Source: Sphingopyxis sp.
GTDB taxonomy: Bacteria > Pseudomonadota > Alphaproteobacteria > Sphingomonadales > Sphingomonadaceae
Assembly (NCBI RefSeq): GCF_019459305.1
Contig: NZ_JAIBES010000084.1
Coordinates: 1-64,000 of the forward strand
Length of the DNA stretch: 64,000 bases
Direction of reading: 5' to 3'
Shown: positions 53,826-61,372 of the stretch, in pieces
Position numbering within the stretch: position 1 is the stretch's first letter
Layout: each line of letters starts with the position of its first letter
Translations under genes and position numbers: made by a program
The notes under the pieces: generated by a model
What the model saw: only the letters and a program-made list of their open reading frames with translations
Database searches by the model: none
What the model was told of the DNA's origin: nothing

Positions 53826-54761
53826 CTAAAAGGCAACCTGGTCGCCGCCCTTGAGCTCGAGCGCTTCGCGCGCTTCGGCTGGCGTGGCAATTTCCAGACC
53901 CAGCTCACGAAGAATGCGTGCAATCTTGCCGACTTGTGCCGCGTTGCTTTCGGCGAGCTCGCCGCGCGCGATATAGAGACTGTCTTCCAGCCCCACCCTG
54001 ACGTTGCCGCCGAGCAGCGCGGACATGGTCACGAACGGCATCTGGTCACGGCCAACACCGAAGCAGGAAAGATAATAATCATCGCCGAACAAGCGGTCGG
54101 CGATTTCCCGCATATGGAGAAGATTGGCAGGATCGGCCCCAATCCCGCCCAGGATGCCGAAAATGCACTGAATGAGGAAAGGCGGTTTGATCAGCCCGCG
54201 ATCGGCAAAATGTGCGAGCGAATACAGATGGCCGACGTCATAGCATTCATATTCGAAGCGCGTCCCGCAGCCGTGACCGAGGCGAACAATAATTTCTTCG
54301 ATCTGCTGAAAGGTGTTGCTCTGGAATCCGGACCGCGTGCTTTCCAGAAACGGCTTTTCCCAGTCATGCTGCCACTTGCTATAGCGATCGGCTAGTCCGA
54401 ACACGCCGAAATTCAAGGTGCCCATGTTCAGCGACGCAAGTTCGGGCGCGGCGCGGAGCGGGCCGGCCAGCCGCTCGTCGATAGTCATCCCTGGACCGCC
54501 ACCGGTAGTCGTGTTGATAATGACATCGGATTGCTGCTTGATACGCGGCAGGAATTCCATGAAGAGGTCGGGGTTGGCGGTCGGACGACCGTCTAGCGGT
54601 TCTCGGGCGTGCAGGTGCACGATTGCCGCGCCGGCCTCGGCCGCTGCAACCGCTTCGTGCGCAATCTGCTCCGGCGTGATGGGCAAATGTTGCGACATCG
54701 TCGGCGTATGGATCGACCCCGTTACGGCGCAGGTTATGATGACCTTTTTTGCGCGTCGCAT
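53826..54761 (-). CDS. BKACE family beta-keto acid cleavage enzyme (DUF849)
   Basis: A 311-residue zinc TIM-barrel enzyme that condenses a beta-keto acid with acetyl-CoA and yields acetoacetate plus a new acyl-CoA. Family motifs in order: ITCAVTGSIHTPTMSQHLPI near residue 9, IVHLHAR (zinc His pair) near 47, FEYECYDVGHLY near 168 and GGNVRVGLEDSLY near 250 (final zinc and catalytic residues). Known members act on 3-keto-5-aminohexanoate, dehydrocarnitine and others, so substrate needs the side-chain pocket to be modelled. AAAGGAG lies before ATG 54761. First gene of the unit with the thioesterase and the permease. Confidence 0.93.
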   Translation of the reverse strand: MRRAKKVIITCAVTGSIHTPTMSQHLPITPEQIAHEAVAAAEAGAAIVHLHAREPLDGRPTANPDLFMEFLPRIKQQSDVIINTTTGGGPGMTIDERLAGPLRAAPELASLNMGTLNFGVFGLADRYSKWQHDWEKPFLESTRSGFQSNTFQQIEEIIVRLGHGCGTRFEYECYDVGHLYSLAHFADRGLIKPPFLIQCIFGILGGIGADPANLLHMREIADRLFGDDYYLSCFGVGRDQMPFVTMSALLGGNVRVGLEDSLYIARGELAESNAAQVGKIARILRELGLEIATPAEAREALELKGGDQVAF

Positions 54762-54769
54762 TTCGCTCT

Positions 54770-54785
54770 CCTTTAGATCAAATAA
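54770..54785. promoter_or_regulatory. Degenerate operator copy near the BKACE start
   Basis: CCTTTAGATCAAATAA matches the operator consensus at 11 of 16 positions and overlaps the BKACE ribosome binding site. It may be a weak second site paired with the better copy at 54898. Confidence 0.35.
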
Positions 54786-54897
54786 TTATTGCCGGCCGTC
54801 GAGGCGCGGGATCCCGATGTCGTACCGAAACTTGCCCCATCTTCAGCGCATGATGGACTTCTTCGACTCGACAAGGGGGCAGGTTAGGGCTAATTAC

Positions 54898-54913
54898 AAA
54901 TTTGATCAAATAT
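54898..54913. promoter_or_regulatory. Palindromic operator, candidate GntR site 4
   Basis: AAATTTGATCAAATAT differs from the 16-base consensus at one position. It lies 137 bases upstream of the BKACE gene, in the promoter region of the BKACE / thioesterase / permease unit. Confidence 0.72.
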
Positions 54914-55137
54914 AATATTCAACCGCTCGCTGATCGGGCTCGAGAGGCATAGGGGTAGTGGCCGAGATCGGTCAGCCGCCGAGGCAAAGCGCCCCTTAGG
55001 GGGACATCGGGGGCGCTTTCTTGCATCGCCATCCCGGATGTGCGGACTCCATTCGGAGTCGCCTGGCGGCCTGGAGGCGGTGAATGACGAGCGTATTCGT
55101 TCGGCGGCGGCGCAAAGGCCATTTCTCGCGGCGATGA

Positions 55138-55220
55138 CTGCGAGATACCCGGAAGCTTTGTCATATGTTTCGTCTGAGACAGCGCGAAATGCGACCGATC
55201 CGCGCCCAAGCTGTGGTCCG
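55138..55220 (-). pseudogene. Fragment of an Lrp/AsnC gene (C-terminal end)
   Basis: On the minus strand this stretch encodes RSHFALSQTKHMTKLPG. The intact AsnC-type gene next door (55403-55858) ends SSHFALSQTKYSTRLPL. The nucleotides are also alike over about 30 bases (CGTCTGAGACAGCGCGAA against TGTCTGGGACAGAGCGAA). No helix-turn-helix remnant is visible upstream. It is therefore a tail fragment left by duplication or deletion. Confidence 0.6.
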
Positions 55221-55402
55221 CCGACTCCTCAGTGGAAGGAGCCGATGCTCTGCCTATGGCTGCGGACGTTCAAGCTCGACGCAGTGCGCTCCAGCTCGCT
55301 TTACATCGATGTCAGAACCTTTCCGCGGAGCGATCCGTGCGACGACCAACGCCGCCTCCTCGGTTGGGGCTGAGATCAATGTCCGTTCGAAGCGCGAGAA
55401 TA

Positions 55403-55858
55403 TTAAAGCGGGAGCCGCGTGCTATATTTTGTCTGGGACAGAGCGAAGTGGGACGACGCGGTGGCGACGCTGGGATGCCCGAGGAGAACACGCATCAGGA
55501 AGCGCTCATAGCCGGCGACGTCCGGCGCCACGATCCGCAAAAGATAATCCCAGTCGCCAGACATCGAATAGCAGTCCATGATCTCGGGGCGGCTATGCAC
55601 GAAGGCTTCGAAGGCGCAAGTACTGTCGCTCGCGTGGCTTCGCATTCGGATATTGCAGATGACACTGACGCCGCAATCGACCTTTGCGGCATCGAGGAGG
55701 CGGACTGCGGGGCCAAGGATCCCGGCAGTCTCCAGAGCCTTCACACGCCGCCAGCAGGACGGCGCGGAACTTCCGACACGTTCGGCGAGCTCGGCATTGC
55801 TGAGCGATGCATCGGCCTGCAATTCTGCAAGAATGCGGCGATCAATCGGGTCAATCAT
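55403..55858 (-). CDS. Lrp/AsnC family regulator of the phhA operon (probable)
   Basis: A 151-residue regulator. The winged helix is PIDRRILAELQADASLSNAE, then LAERVGSSAPSCWRRVKALE (about residues 4-45). The RAM effector domain has RPEIMDCYSMSGDWDYLLRIV and ends with the SHFALSQTK strand. The SSAPSCWRRV recognition helix and this ending are the pattern of regulators beside phenylalanine hydroxylase genes. Divergent from phhA with an AT-rich intergenic region of about 107 bases, so it likely activates phhA in response to an aromatic amino acid. Confidence 0.92.
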   Translation of the reverse strand: MIDPIDRRILAELQADASLSNAELAERVGSSAPSCWRRVKALETAGILGPAVRLLDAAKVDCGVSVICNIRMRSHASDSTCAFEAFVHSRPEIMDCYSMSGDWDYLLRIVAPDVAGYERFLMRVLLGHPSVATASSHFALSQTKYSTRLPL

Positions 55859-55903
55859 AAATATGTTTCATATTCTATGGAAATCTGAATCATTCTTTTC
55901 AGA

Positions 55904-55917
55904 ATATATCGATATAT
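55904..55917. promoter_or_regulatory. AT-rich palindrome in the AsnC/phhA promoter region
   Basis: ATATATCGATATAT is a perfect 14-base palindrome within an AT-rich stretch otherwise rare in this window. AsnC-type proteins prefer AT-rich bent DNA, so this is a candidate binding site. Confidence 0.4.
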
Positions 55918-55965
55918 CGATCAGTTTGAAATGAATTTTCGCAGCGAATGTGGAAAAAAGCCCGC

Positions 55966-56832
55966 ATGGCAAGCGAGAACATACAGCGCCCTGAAGGGGC
56001 GGGAGAAGACTGGACGGTCCGGCAAGGATGGGAGAATTATTCTTCTGCCGAGCATGCGATGTGGGACCGGCTGTTCGACCGGCAAGCGAAGATGCTCGTG
56101 GGCCGCGTCGCGCCCGAGTTTTTGGACGGCCTCGATATCCTCAGGCTCTCGAAGCCAGGCATCCCCAATTTCGAGGAACTCAACGAGCGCCTGACGAAAG
56201 CGACCGGCTGGCAGGTGGTTGCCGTGCCGGGCCTGGTTCCCGACGATGTCTTTTTCGACCATTTGGCAAACCGCCGGTTTGTGTCGGGGAACTTCATCCG
56301 CACCCCCGAACAGCTCGACTATTTGCAGGAACCGGACATCTTCCACGATGTCTTCGGCCATGTGCCACTGCTCGCGAACCCGGTGTTCGCCGACTATATG
56401 GAGGCTTATGGCAGAGGCGGGCAGCGAGCGCTGCGCCATGGGGGCCTGGAAAATCTCGCCCGCCTCTACTGGTACACGGTTGAATTCGGCCTGATCCAGG
56501 CGGCTGATGGCCTGCGCATCTACGGGGCCGGTATCGTCTCTTCCTATGGCGAGTCGATTTTTGCCCTCGACGATGCGTCGCCCAATCGCATCGGCTTCAA
56601 CCTGAAGCGGCTGATGCAGACCGATTATCGGATCGACGATTATCAACAAAGCTACTTCGTGATCGACAGTTTCGAGGATCTGCTGAGCCAGACGCTGAAT
56701 ACCGATTTCGCGCCGCTCTACGCGGACCTCGCCGACGCGCGTGCCTACGCAACGGACACACTGCTCCCCGGTGACAGGGTCTTCACGCAGGGCACGCAGG
56801 ATTATGCGACCGGCAAGGCGGCGGCGGCTTGA
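55966..56832 (+). CDS. phhA: Phenylalanine 4-monooxygenase
   Basis: Tetrahydrobiopterin-dependent non-haem iron enzyme converting phenylalanine to tyrosine. The 288-residue protein is a bare catalytic domain, the usual bacterial size. Iron ligands are the two His in PDIFHDVFGHVPLL and Glu in RLYWYTVEFGLIQ. IPNFEELNERLTKATGWQVVAVPG and RIYGAGIVSSYGES are typical. ATG 55966 is chosen because GGAAAA lies upstream; an ATG 18 bases earlier lacks it. It opens a unit with aminotransferase and fumarylacetoacetase genes, overlapping the next start. Confidence 0.95.
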   Translation: MASENIQRPEGAGEDWTVRQGWENYSSAEHAMWDRLFDRQAKMLVGRVAPEFLDGLDILRLSKPGIPNFEELNERLTKATGWQVVAVPGLVPDDVFFDHLANRRFVSGNFIRTPEQLDYLQEPDIFHDVFGHVPLLANPVFADYMEAYGRGGQRALRHGGLENLARLYWYTVEFGLIQAADGLRIYGAGIVSSYGESIFALDDASPNRIGFNLKRLMQTDYRIDDYQQSYFVIDSFEDLLSQTLNTDFAPLYADLADARAYATDTLLPGDRVFTQGTQDYATGKAAAA

Positions 56833-58070
56833 GCGGCGAGCTTACCAGTGTGGCCCTCGACGGCACGATTTTCTCGACGCTGAAAGCCGAAGCGCCCGAT
56901 GCGCTGCTCGCGCTCATTGGCCTGCATGCTGCCGATCCGCGACCGACCAAGATTGACGTCGGGGTCGGCGTGTTCCGCGATGCCACCGGTGCGACCCCCG
57001 TGTTCGCGGCGGTGAAGGAAGCCGAACTGTGGCTCGCCCAGACCCAGCTGAGCAAATCCTATCTCGGTCCGGAAGGCGATGTCCGTTTCACGGAGCTCCT
57101 CGCCGAGCTGGCGCTTGGGCGACGCACCGGCGGTTCACGCGATCTGGTCGGTTTGCAGACACCAGGCGGAACCGGGGCGCTCCGGCTCGGGGCCGAACTG
57201 CTCGCGCGCGCGGCGCCGGGCCGCAGCATCTGGGTGGGCACGCCGACGTGGGCCAATCATGTCCCATTGCTGGCGGGAGCGGGGCTGGCGGTGCGCCCGC
57301 ATCGCTTCTTCGATCCCGAGGAATCCGACCTGGATTTCGCCGCGATGATGATCGACCTGGGAGCGGCAAAACCAGGCGATATCCTGCTCCTTCACGGCTG
57401 CTGTCACAATCCGACGGGCGTTTCCTTCAGCCTGTCCGAGTGGCAGGCGATTGCGGCGTTGTGCGCCGAGCGCGGCCTGCTGCCCTTTGTCGACCTCGCC
57501 TATCACGGCTTAGGACAGGATATCGAAACCGACGTCGCCGGGGTGCGGCTGCTCGTCGAGAGCGTGCCCGCGGCGATCGTCGCCTATAGTTGTGACAAGA
57601 ATTTCGGCCTCTACCGCGATCGCGTCGGGGCGATCTGGGTCAAGGCGCCGACTAGCCAAGTCGATGCGGTGCGCTCCAACCTTTATGCGCTGGCGCGCAT
57701 CAACTGGTCGATGCCTCCCGATCATGGGGCGGCGGTGGTGCGCCTTATTCTCGACACCCCCGAACTGCGTGCCGACTGGGAAGCGGAACTAGGCGCCATG
57801 GCTGCGCGGATCGCCGATCTCAGGGAGCGGCTGGCTGCCGCCAACCCGCGGTTTGCACCGCTCGGCCGCCAGCAAGGTATGTTCGCCATGCTGCCTCTCG
57901 GTCCTGCCGCGGTCACGGCGCTGCGTGCCGACCATGGCATCTACATGGCAGGCAACGGTCGCATCAATATCGCAGGCCTCGGCGAGGCGACGGTCAATCG
58001 CTTCGTTGCTGCTTGCGCGCCTTATCTGGGAACGAAGCCTTCACCTGTGCAGCAACCTCCCGATGACTGA
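56829..58070 (+). CDS. tyrB: Aromatic amino acid aminotransferase
   Basis: A 413-residue fold type I PLP aminotransferase of the aspartate/tyrosine group, converting tyrosine and phenylalanine to aryl pyruvates. Motifs: IDVGVGVFRDATGATPV near residue 36, LQTPGGTGALRLGAELL near 102, LLLHGCCHNPTGVSFS near 187, and SCDKNFGLYRDRVGA with the PLP Lys near 250. The only fitting start is TTG 56829, which overlaps the phhA stop (TTGA), so translation is probably coupled. Position after phhA and before fahA fits the tyrosine role; the symbol is by function. Confidence 0.9.
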   Translation: MSGELTSVALDGTIFSTLKAEAPDALLALIGLHAADPRPTKIDVGVGVFRDATGATPVFAAVKEAELWLAQTQLSKSYLGPEGDVRFTELLAELALGRRTGGSRDLVGLQTPGGTGALRLGAELLARAAPGRSIWVGTPTWANHVPLLAGAGLAVRPHRFFDPEESDLDFAAMMIDLGAAKPGDILLLHGCCHNPTGVSFSLSEWQAIAALCAERGLLPFVDLAYHGLGQDIETDVAGVRLLVESVPAAIVAYSCDKNFGLYRDRVGAIWVKAPTSQVDAVRSNLYALARINWSMPPDHGAAVVRLILDTPELRADWEAELGAMAARIADLRERLAAANPRFAPLGRQQGMFAMLPLGPAAVTALRADHGIYMAGNGRINIAGLGEATVNRFVAACAPYLGTKPSPVQQPPDD

Positions 58071-59379
58071 GCCCAAGACGTTGGCGATCGACGAGACACA
58101 CGATCCTGCTCTGGGGAGCTGGGTCGCCTCAGCGAATGGTCATCCGGATTTCCCGATCCAGAATTTGCCGCTTGGCGTCTTCTCGCCGCCGGGAAAGGGG
58201 CCGCGTGGCGGCATTGCAATCGGCGATATGATCCTCGACCTCGCGGCGCTCGCAATGAGCGGGCTGCTCAATGGCGAGGCCAGGATCGCGGCACAAACAG
58301 CGGCAGGCCAGGCGCTCAATCCCTTGCTGGCGTTGGGTGCCGGGCCGCGGCGCGCACTTCGGCGCGAGGTTTCGCGGTTGCTGTCGGATTCTGCGCATCG
58401 CGTTGCGGTGCAGCCAATGCTCTACGATGCGGCGCAGGCAACGCTTCAACTGCCGGCGCGCATCGGGGACTATTCCGATTTCTATGTCGGGATTCACCAT
58501 GCTACCAATGTCGGACGGCTCTTTCGCCCCGACAATCCACTGCTCCCCAACTACAAGCATGTGCCGATCGGCTATCATGGCCGAGCGTCGTCGGTCGCGG
58601 TCTCGGGTGCGAAGGTGCGCCGGCCATCGGGTCAGCGCCGCGCGCCCGATCGGGACGAGCCGTTGTTCGGTCGGTCGGGGCGGCTGGATTATGAGCTCGA
58701 ACTCGGCGTCTGGATCGGGCGGGGCAATATACTCGGCGAGCCGATCGCGATCGGCTCGGCGGCCGATCATATCGCGGGCCTGACGCTCCTCAATGACTGG
58801 TCGGCGCGCGACTTTCAGGCATGGGAATATCAGCCGCTCGGGCCCTTCCTCGCGAAAAACTTCCTCACAACCGTGTCACCTTGGATTGTCACCGCCGAAG
58901 CGCTCGCGCCGTTTCGCGTCGCGCAACCACCACGTCCCGAAGGCGATCCCGATCCGCTGCCCTACCTTTGGGACGCGAACGATCAGGCGACGGGCGGGAT
59001 CGCTGCCCGGCTGGAAGTGACCATCGCCTCGCAGCGAATGCGTAACGAGAGGCTTGCGCCTCATCGCCTGAGCAGCGGGTCGGCGACGCATATGTATTGG
59101 ACGATCGCACAGATGGTCGCACACCACAGCGTCGGCGGCTGCAACCTCAATCCCGGCGACTTGCTCGGCACCGGCACGATTTCGGGTCCCGATCGCGCAA
59201 GCTTTGGCAGTCTTCTCGAACTCACCGCCGGGGGACGGGATCCGGTGATCTTGCCGACTGGCGAAGAGCGGCGCTTTATCGAGGATGGCGACGAGATTGT
59301 GATCGCCGGTCGCTTCGAAGCAAAGGGTTTTGTTCCGATCGGCTTCGGCCCCTGCCGCGGCATCGTCGTGACAGATTGA
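58063..59379 (+). CDS. fahA: Fumarylacetoacetase
   Basis: Hydrolyses fumarylacetoacetate to fumarate and acetoacetate, the last step of tyrosine degradation. The 438-residue protein has the N-terminal SH3-like domain (GHPDFPIQNLPLGVFSP), then catalytic motifs YSDFYVGIHHATNVG, PIGYHGRASSV, DYELELGVWIG and LLNDWSARDFQAWEYQPLG with the metal and proton-relay residues, ending KGFVPIGFGPCRG. ATG 58063 overlaps the aminotransferase stop (ATGACTGA), so it is coupled. Confidence 0.96.
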   Translation: MTEPKTLAIDETHDPALGSWVASANGHPDFPIQNLPLGVFSPPGKGPRGGIAIGDMILDLAALAMSGLLNGEARIAAQTAAGQALNPLLALGAGPRRALRREVSRLLSDSAHRVAVQPMLYDAAQATLQLPARIGDYSDFYVGIHHATNVGRLFRPDNPLLPNYKHVPIGYHGRASSVAVSGAKVRRPSGQRRAPDRDEPLFGRSGRLDYELELGVWIGRGNILGEPIAIGSAADHIAGLTLLNDWSARDFQAWEYQPLGPFLAKNFLTTVSPWIVTAEALAPFRVAQPPRPEGDPDPLPYLWDANDQATGGIAARLEVTIASQRMRNERLAPHRLSSGSATHMYWTIAQMVAHHSVGGCNLNPGDLLGTGTISGPDRASFGSLLELTAGGRDPVILPTGEERRFIEDGDEIVIAGRFEAKGFVPIGFGPCRGIVVTD

Positions 59380-59455
59380 GCGGTGGGGGCAGCGCCCACT
59401 ACGCCCGCCGGTGGCCAGTACCACAAGTGGATCGCTACAAGCTGAAGGGACTCAT

Positions 59456-60118
59456 ATGAATATCATCGTCACTGGAGCTGCCGGCGCGCTCGGCGAAGCC
59501 GTCGCCGATCGACTGTGCGAGGTGGGTTCGCGCGTCGCGCTCGTCGACTTGATCGAGGGCAAGCAGCGGCCTGACCGCACGTGGATCCGGGCGGCTGACC
59601 TGGCTGACCCTGAAGAGGCGTTAAAGGCGATCGGGGGCGCCGCAAAATGGCTCGGCAGCATCGATGCTCTCGTCCATCTTGTGGGTGGCTTCGAATGGAA
59701 GCTGGTCGGCGACACCACTCTCGCCGATTGGCGAACGCTCTATTCGGCGAACATCGAGGCCGCCGTTTCGACTATCCAGGCAGCACGTCCGCATCTCGAA
59801 GATGATGCCGCGATCGTCGCGGTCGGGGCATCCTCGGCACAGCCGGCAGGCGCGGGCATGGCGCCCTATGCCGCCGCCAAGGCTGGCGTCGCGCGACTGT
59901 GTGAAGCGCTCGCAAAGGAACTCGCCCCGCGCCGAATTCGCGTAAACTGTATACTGCCGTCAATTATTGACACGCCCCTCAATCGCACCGACATGCCGGA
60001 GGCCGACTTCGCAGCATGGACGAGCCCCGCGGCGATTGCCGATGCCATCCAATTTCTTGCTTCACCAGCCTCGCGCGCCGTCAATGGTGCCAGCCTCGAG
60101 GTGTCCAATGGCGCATGA
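59456..60118 (+). CDS. Dihydropteridine reductase (QDPR-like short-chain dehydrogenase)
   Basis: A 220-residue short-chain dehydrogenase. Cofactor motif VTGAAGALGEAVADRL near residue 5 and catalytic YAAAK near 140. The strongest clue is IIDTPLNRTDMPEADFAAW, nearly the same as the conserved DTPMNRKSMPEADF segment of animal quinonoid dihydropteridine reductase (recalled). It would regenerate tetrahydrobiopterin (or a tetrahydropterin) used by the phenylalanine hydroxylase. ATG 59456 follows GAAGGGA. It overlaps the pterin carbinolamine dehydratase gene by 11 bases. Confidence 0.85.
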   Translation: MNIIVTGAAGALGEAVADRLCEVGSRVALVDLIEGKQRPDRTWIRAADLADPEEALKAIGGAAKWLGSIDALVHLVGGFEWKLVGDTTLADWRTLYSANIEAAVSTIQAARPHLEDDAAIVAVGASSAQPAGAGMAPYAAAKAGVARLCEALAKELAPRRIRVNCILPSIIDTPLNRTDMPEADFAAWTSPAAIADAIQFLASPASRAVNGASLEVSNGA

Positions 60119-60413
60119 AAGACAAGTGCGGCGGCTAACGGCCGTCGAGATTGAAGTGGAACTGGCGCGGCTGCCCCGCTGGTCTTACGACTCCGGGCGG
60201 CGCGCCCTCCACCGGCGCGTGGAGCTTGCGGATTTTGCGGCGGTTTTCGGATTGATGGCGCGGATCGCCATCGCCGCGGAGAAGATCGACCATCATCCCG
60301 AGTGGGCAAATGTTTATAACCGGCTCGATATCTGGCTGACCACGCACGACGTCGACGGGGTGTCACCGCGCGACGTGGCGCTCGCACGAAGGATCGACGG
60401 CTTTGAGGATTGA
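60108..60413 (+). CDS. phhB: Pterin-4a-carbinolamine dehydratase
   Basis: A 101-residue enzyme that dehydrates the 4a-hydroxytetrahydropterin left by aromatic amino acid hydroxylases. The catalytic motif EKIDHHPEWANVYNRLDIWL near residue 63 (two adjacent His, Pro, Trp) is complete, with the closing THDVDGVSPRDVALARRID. The start ATG 60108 lies inside the end of the QDPR-like gene. Last gene of the phhA-aminotransferase-fahA-QDPR-phhB unit. Confidence 0.94.
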   Translation: MAHERQVRRLTAVEIEVELARLPRWSYDSGRRALHRRVELADFAAVFGLMARIAIAAEKIDHHPEWANVYNRLDIWLTTHDVDGVSPRDVALARRIDGFED

Positions 60414-60493
60414 GCACGTCATTGACCGCGGCTCGCCTAGAACTTGCGGCCTGATGGAATCGGCGACGTCGCCGCATGGATTGGGGAGGAGCG

Positions 60494-60787
60494 TTGCTCG
60501 AAAGCCTGCCCAAAGCGCAATGGATGCTGGCCTACCGAGGTTATACCCGAGCTATGATGCCGAGTTATTCCGTGATGCCTTCAGGAAAAAGGCGTTATCC
60601 CCTTGCAAATCCAGTCGGAAATCCCGGATTAAGACCTCCAAATACGACAAACGCCGCTACAAACGCCGTCGCCGCATCGTTCTATGCTCGGCCGCCACAA
60701 GGACTGGCGCCGCGTCGCAGCGCGCTATGAAAGGTGCTCGAAGGCTTCTTCTCTGCCATCGCCATCACCGCAACCGCCCTCGTCTGA
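60494..60787 (+). mobile_element. IS5-family transposase C-terminal remnant
   Basis: Three reading frames in turn encode IS5 transposase pieces: LLESLPKAQWMLAYRGY, then YDAELFRDAFRKKALSPC and KTSKYDKRRYKRRRRI, then a GRxKDWRRVAARYERC piece and finally FFSAIAITATALV. At least three frameshifts and the loss of the N-terminal half make it inactive. No terminal inverted repeats were recognised. It sits between phhB and the AsnC gene. Confidence 0.8.
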
Positions 60788-60865
60788 CTGTGACGGTCAA
60801 TGAGCCCGCATCCTAAACCGACCTACGGCAAGTGCATCGTGCTGACGAAAGCAGTCCAGAGAAAA

Positions 60866-61339
60866 TCACCGCCGCAGCTTTTCGGTTGTACGAGCCCATT
60901 CGGCGAGGCCGCCTTGCCGCTTGATGGTTTTCAGACATACGACTGTCGCGAGCCGATGCACGCCTGGCAGCTTGGAGAGATCGTGGCGGAGCAACTCGTC
61001 GAGATGATCGACCGACCGTGCGAAGATCTTCAGCATATAGTCGCTGTCGCCCGCAGTCGTGTGGCACTCGACGACGGCCGGGTGCGCCATCACCGCGGCC
61101 TCAAACTCGGTATGCGCGTCGAGGCTGATGCGAACCTCGACGAAACTCTGCACTTCGAGGCCTAATGCGAAGGGGTCGAGGCGTGCAGCGTAGCCCTCGA
61201 TAATTCCTTTAGCCTCAAGACCCCGGACGCGGGACCAACAAGGGGATTTGGAAAGACTGACAGCCTCCCCGAGTTCGGCGAAGGACTGGCGTCCGTTCTG
61301 CTCCAGTGCATCGACGATTTTCCAATCGATTCTGTCCAT
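60866..61339 (-). CDS. Lrp/AsnC family regulator
   Basis: A 157-residue regulator. The winged helix is DRIDWKIVDALEQNGRQSFA, then ELGEAVSLSKSPCWSRVRGLE; the RAM domain has HPAVVECHTTAGDSDYMLKIF. GAGG precedes ATG 61339. Cotranscribed with maiA, 33 bases downstream of its stop, and close to the divergent hydroxylase-kynA unit, it probably senses an aromatic amino acid. Confidence 0.92.
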   Translation of the reverse strand: MDRIDWKIVDALEQNGRQSFAELGEAVSLSKSPCWSRVRGLEAKGIIEGYAARLDPFALGLEVQSFVEVRISLDAHTEFEAAVMAHPAVVECHTTAGDSDYMLKIFARSVDHLDELLRHDLSKLPGVHRLATVVCLKTIKRQGGLAEWARTTEKLRR

Positions 61340-61372
61340 ATTGCCTACCTCTGAGAATGGCGGAGTGACGCC

